Below, piece after piece: positions 60,536-64,000 of a DNA stretch of 64,000 nt. Under the pieces are notes generated by a model. That model searched no databases. It saw nothing but the letters and a program-made list of their open reading frames with translations, and was not told the DNA's origin. Within the stretch, counting starts at the first letter, position 1, and each line of letters opens with the position of its first letter. This DNA comes from Gemmatimonadota bacterium (GTDB lineage Bacteria > Gemmatimonadota > Gemmatimonadetes > Longimicrobiales > Gaopeijiaceae), in the NCBI GenBank assembly GCA_022823145.1, contig JAJDXS010000064.1, positions 43,356-107,355 of the forward strand, written 5' to 3'. The translations under genes and the position numbers were made by a program.

Positions 60536-63475
60536 CTAGGCGACCTGTCTTCTCACCAGTTCCCTGAACACCCCGTCGCCCTCCATGAGTTCGTCGAAAG
60601 AGCCGCTCTGTACGATCCTTCCCGCCTGCAGCACGTAGATGCGATCGGCCTGTTGCAACGTGGACAGGCGGTGCGCGATGACAACCCGCGTCGAGGTCAG
60701 GGCGGTGAGGTTCCGCATGACCCTGGCCTGGCTCTCGTTGTCCAGCCAGTTGGTGGCCTCGTCGAACAGCATGATCTGCGGGCTGCCGATCACCGACCGG
60801 GCGATGCTGACACGTTGACTCTCGCCGCCCGACAGGACGTTTCCACTCGCGCCGACCATGGTCATCATGCCCATGGGCATGCCCCTGATCTCTTCCTCGA
60901 TATCGGCGACTCGCACGGCCGCCCATACCTCGTCACTCGCCACCTTGTCGTGGTGACCGACCAGATTGTCCCAGAGATCGAGGGGATGAAGCCCGATGGA
61001 TTGCGGCACCGCGCCGATTCTGCGGCGCACCTGTTTCAGGTTCAGGTGCCTCAGGTCGCGCCCATCGTAGTAGACCGCGCCGGCGGTGGGCCGGTCGAAA
61101 CCGAGCGCCAGCCGGAAAAGGGTGCTCTTGCCGGCACCGGACTCGCCCGCGATGGCGACGAATTCCCCCGGGCGGGCGTGGATCGTGACATCGTCGAGGA
61201 CCAGCGGCCCGTCGGGATCGTAGCGGTAGGAAATGCGGTCGAAGAGAATGTCGCCGCCCAGATACTCGACCGGCGCTCCTTCGACCTCGGTCTCGGGAAC
61301 CGCGGCGAGGAGCGGGCGCATCTGGTCGAACGCCGGGAGCATGGCGGCGACCGTGCCAAGGGACTCGCCGAGCCGGGCGATGGCGTACTGGAAGGCGATG
61401 AGGACGAGGTAGACGACGAGAAAATCGCCGACCGGAAGGTCTCCGTCGCCCACAGCCACGACCGCCAGCACGACGCCGGCGGCAACCAAGGGGAGCGCGG
61501 TGCCGAATGCGCGCGAATGTCCCTCGAACGCGTCCATTTCGAGCTCGGCGCGTTTCTGCTCCCGGTAGTCCCGCGCCCACATGGCGAAAGCGGACGCCTC
61601 CGCGTTTTCCACACGCAGTTTGCCTATGCCGCCCACGATCTGGAACAACCGGCCGGAGACGCGCCGCGCCGCGCGGATCATCCGCCCGCAGGGGGGAATC
61701 CGGCGCAGCCCCAGGACAACCGTGATCAGGAGCGAAACCAGGCTGAAGGCGAGGGCGACGGTCCCGAGGGTGGCATCGTAGAGGAAGATGACACCAAGAA
61801 CCGGAAGCAGAAAAAGGATCGATAGCAGGCCGTCGGCAACGACGCCCTGCACCCCGTCGCGAAGATTCTGGAACGTCATCCCCGACATGGCCAGATCGCC
61901 CGACGGATGGCGGTGCAGAATACTTGGCGGAAGGCGCATGAGGCGGTCCCAGAAGGCCGCTTCGACGCGCGAAGCCGAGCGCCCCTCGAGCCGCGTCATC
62001 GCCTTGCCCTGAAACAGGTGCAGCAGGGCGCCGAGCACGCCGAAGCCCGCCACCGCCACGGCCGCGGAATAGATCGCTCCGGCGGTTCCGCCGCCCACTG
62101 TCTGGTTCGCGACGAACCCGAGCGCGAGTGCGGGCACCAGCTTGATCAGGCCGCCCGGAAGGCCGGCCATCACCAGCCGCGCCAGATCCGCGGCCGATCC
62201 ATGCAGCGCGAATCTCAGCAGGTCCGCCGGCCTCACGTTCCCCACGGGTAGCGGCCGGTAGAACACCCAGGCCTCGTCCGCCAGCGCGGCGGCCCGATCC
62301 GCCGTCATCCGGACACTGCGCTTGCTGACCGGGTCGAACTCCCGGTAGCGCCCGAACCACCCCGGCAGGAGCGCCACAGGCTGGCCGTCTTCGGCGCGGA
62401 ATGCCAGCATCGCGTTGCTGTCGCCGCGCCACCAGGCGCCCTCGTTCCTGAACCGCACGCGCCGGGCGCGCACACCTGACGCGGCGAGAACGTCAACGAG
62501 GCTGACCGGGGCACCGGAGGATCCCGGGCGCACGGGGATCTTGAAATCGATCCCTTCACGGCGTCCGATCACATGCAGCGCGTCCGCCAGCGACGTGTCC
62601 TCGACGCTCACGTCCCGGTCGATCGGCAGATCATAGATATTGAACAGCCGCTGCCGCGCGGTTCTCTCGGCCGTGTAACGGCTCGTGGTCCGCGCGCGTT
62701 CGAGATTCGCATGGTCGACCACGGCCAGTACGCGGTTCAGGCGCTCCACCGCGAAGGCAACCGAGTGGAAGGATGCGAGCGCCGAGAGCAGGGTGCCCTG
62801 CCGTGCCAGTGTCTCGGTCGAACTGGCCGAGAGCGTCACCTCGTCCGAGAGCGTGAGCCAGCTTGCCCGCGTCAGCGGTATCACCGCTTCGTGCGGGCCG
62901 CTCCCTCCGGCAAGTGCCGCCTGGTCGACCAGGTCCATGAAGAGGCTGGCGCCGCGTGGCGGTTCGGATACCCATACGACGCCTCGTCGTACGGAGAGCG
63001 TACAGGGGGCGAGACTCCGTGTCAGACCGGGCTCGGCCAGCGCCGTCGGCCGTGGACGGTGACTCGCAAAGCGCGAAAGGGTGTCCGTAATCGCGACCAG
63101 CCAGGTATCCGTCTGTTCCGCCAGCTCCGCCGGATCGACCTCGGACAGCAGAGATGCCGGCAGGCGCTTCAGAATGGTGCCCGGCGATCCCTTGGCGACC
63201 AGGCTGAGCGTGGTGTCTTCCACCCCGCGTGGTTCGTTTGGTGCGACCCCCGGCAGCAGCCAGCCCGCTTCCCGGCGGAGCAGGTGCTGCGGTGCCGCAT
63301 GATCCAACCCGTTCCTGAATTCGACCAGGAACAGATTGACGGCACCCTGATCGATAAACCAGACGGTGTCCGGGTCGTCGAGCTTCACGGGCAGGTTGCC
63401 GGCGCAGGGCACGGACTCGCCGGCGCTGGCGGCGAGTTCCGCTATGGACGTGTGCTCCGGCCGCGTGTCGCGCAT
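60536..63475 (-). CDS. NHLM bacteriocin-system ABC transporter, ATP-binding/permease (second subunit)
   Basis: 979 residues from ATG 63475, whose first base is the last base of the preceding stop. Residues 1-420 are the non-catalytic N-terminal part with LDDPDTVWFIDQGAVNLFLV, typical of NHLM-type transporters (TIGR03797 family). About six membrane helices follow from 425 to 700 (LIKLVPALALGFVANQTVGG, ILFLLPVLGVIFLYD), then the nucleotide-binding domain: Walker A GESGAGKSTLF, signature VLSGGESQRV, Walker B IMLFDEATNW and an H-loop IAHRLS. It exports leader-bearing peptides together with the peptidase-containing partner. The gene ends 38 bases before the toroid gene, which shares its direction. 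Confidence 0.92.
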   Translation of the reverse strand: MRDTRPEHTSIAELAASAGESVPCAGNLPVKLDDPDTVWFIDQGAVNLFLVEFRNGLDHAAPQHLLRREAGWLLPGVAPNEPRGVEDTTLSLVAKGSPGTILKRLPASLLSEVDPAELAEQTDTWLVAITDTLSRFASHRPRPTALAEPGLTRSLAPCTLSVRRGVVWVSEPPRGASLFMDLVDQAALAGGSGPHEAVIPLTRASWLTLSDEVTLSASSTETLARQGTLLSALASFHSVAFAVERLNRVLAVVDHANLERARTTSRYTAERTARQRLFNIYDLPIDRDVSVEDTSLADALHVIGRREGIDFKIPVRPGSSGAPVSLVDVLAASGVRARRVRFRNEGAWWRGDSNAMLAFRAEDGQPVALLPGWFGRYREFDPVSKRSVRMTADRAAALADEAWVFYRPLPVGNVRPADLLRFALHGSAADLARLVMAGLPGGLIKLVPALALGFVANQTVGGGTAGAIYSAAVAVAGFGVLGALLHLFQGKAMTRLEGRSASRVEAAFWDRLMRLPPSILHRHPSGDLAMSGMTFQNLRDGVQGVVADGLLSILFLLPVLGVIFLYDATLGTVALAFSLVSLLITVVLGLRRIPPCGRMIRAARRVSGRLFQIVGGIGKLRVENAEASAFAMWARDYREQKRAELEMDAFEGHSRAFGTALPLVAAGVVLAVVAVGDGDLPVGDFLVVYLVLIAFQYAIARLGESLGTVAAMLPAFDQMRPLLAAVPETEVEGAPVEYLGGDILFDRISYRYDPDGPLVLDDVTIHARPGEFVAIAGESGAGKSTLFRLALGFDRPTAGAVYYDGRDLRHLNLKQVRRRIGAVPQSIGLHPLDLWDNLVGHHDKVASDEVWAAVRVADIEEEIRGMPMGMMTMVGASGNVLSGGESQRVSIARSVIGSPQIMLFDEATNWLDNESQARVMRNLTALTSTRVVIAHRLSTLQQADRIYVLQAGRIVQSGSFDELMEGDGVFRELVRRQVA

Positions 63476-64000
63476 CAGCCGGATCTGACCAGCTTGTAGT
63501 AGGTGCCGTCCCGATCCCCCATCAGCTCGTCGTGCGTCCCGCGCTGCACTTCGACACCCTTGTCGAGCACGATGATCTCGTCGCTGTCCCGCACGGTGCT
63601 CAGCCGGTGCGCCACGATCAGGCAGGTGACACCGCGACGTCGGAGGGCATCATCGACGTATTCCTCCGTCGCGGCATCGAGGGCGCTGGTCGCCTCATCC
63701 AGAATGAGCAGCGTCGGATCGCCCACCAGCCCGCGCGCGATCTCCAGCCGCTGCCGCTGGCCGCCGCTGAAATTCACGCCGCCCTCCTCGACCCGTGTGG
63801 AGTACCCATCCGGCCTAAGCAGGATTTCGTCATGGATCCGGGCATCGCGCGCCGCCGCGAAGATGGCCTCGTCCGGAACGGCGGGGTTCCACAGGGTGAT
63901 GTTGTCGCGCACGGACGCGGAAAAGAGCACCACCTCCTGATCCACCATGGAGATGGACTGCCGCAACACCCCATCGGGAATCTCATCCCGCGGATGGCCA
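63475..64000 (-). CDS. NHLM bacteriocin-system ABC transporter, C-terminal part of the peptidase/ATP-binding subunit
   Basis: The last about 175 codons, cut by the right edge. It starts mid-domain at GHPRDEIPDGVL, then SISMVDQEVVLFSASVRDNI, TLWNPAVPDEAIF, signature NFSGGQRQRLEIARGL, Walker B LLILDEATSALD and AHRLSTVRDSDEIIVLDKG. The wording fits the TIGR03796 type (C39 peptidase, membrane and ATP-binding domains), but the peptidase itself lies outside the window, so its presence is inferred from family and gene order. It ends directly at the next gene (overlap of one base). Confidence 0.85.
   Translation of the reverse strand, partial: GHPRDEIPDGVLRQSISMVDQEVVLFSASVRDNITLWNPAVPDEAIFAAARDARIHDEILLRPDGYSTRVEEGGVNFSGGQRQRLEIARGLVGDPTLLILDEATSALDAATEEYVDDALRRRGVTCLIVAHRLSTVRDSDEIIVLDKGVEVQRGTHDELMGDRDGTYYKLVRSG

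Noticed and set aside
1..64000. tRNA, rRNA, CRISPR arrays, insertion sequences, replication origin
   Set aside because: No cloverleaf, regular repeat-spacer array, transposase or DnaA-box cluster was seen by reading; a covariance-model search would be needed to exclude small RNAs.

Overview
The window is about two-thirds G+C, densely packed and mostly arranged in short operons with 4-bp ATGA or GTGA overlaps. Gene content suggests an uncultured member of Gemmatimonadota or a related soil/marine phylum: VPS10/BNR-propeller proteins, S9 and S15 peptidases, many serine-hydrolase lipoproteins, DUF5107-TPR, a DUF1592/DUF1552/ankyrin operon and Tat-exported enzymes. This assignment is inferred from gene content; there is no rRNA or tRNA gene to test it. 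Strong antisense open frames are common and are composition shadows.

Layout. 1-7845: an Xaa-Pro peptidase-like gene (cut by the left edge), a vapBC-type toxin-antitoxin pair with a readable leaderless promoter and operator, a Tat-exported PLP enzyme with a purine permease, and a BNR propeller protein. 8066-18066: a lipoprotein joining leucine-rich repeats to a zinc metalloprotease; a leftward operon with a beta-lactamase-fold/VanX fusion, an EamA transporter, a collapsed methyltransferase copy and an intact methyltransferase; a PH-domain pair. 18122-32000: amidase, esterase, a periplasmic sulfite-dehydrogenase-like operon, a serine hydrolase, a PQQ-type sugar dehydrogenase, an AHSA1 protein, a barrel protein and a DPP4-type peptidase. 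32035-48590: DUF5107-TPR lipoprotein, an AbiEii-like pair, the DUF1592/DUF1552/ankyrin operon, a zincin, an MFS exporter, an ATPase remnant, another serine hydrolase and a prolyl oligopeptidase. 48915-55748: a leftward operon of a fatty-acid-hydroxylase-family protein, thrB, thrC and an ilvE-type aminotransferase, then a divergent AlkB monooxygenase fused to a degenerate GlnE-like half.

55779-64000 is the most interesting part. It is the 3' portion of a leftward RiPP cluster of the NHLM/TOMM type: two bacteriocin-type ABC exporters, a fused E1-like/YcaO cyclodehydratase and an unrecognised 370-residue protein. Where the small precursor peptide is expected, there is instead a 433-residue protein that starts with a normal nitrile-hydratase-like (NHLP) leader ending in Gly-Gly and continues into a terpene-cyclase-like alpha/alpha toroid with a DxDD-like motif. 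This suggests a leader-tagged whole enzyme handled by RiPP export or modification machinery.

Most of the rest is an exported degradative and scavenging set: peptidases, esterases, amidase, D,D-dipeptidase and sugar oxidation. Toxin-antitoxin modules and their remnants are scattered between the operons.
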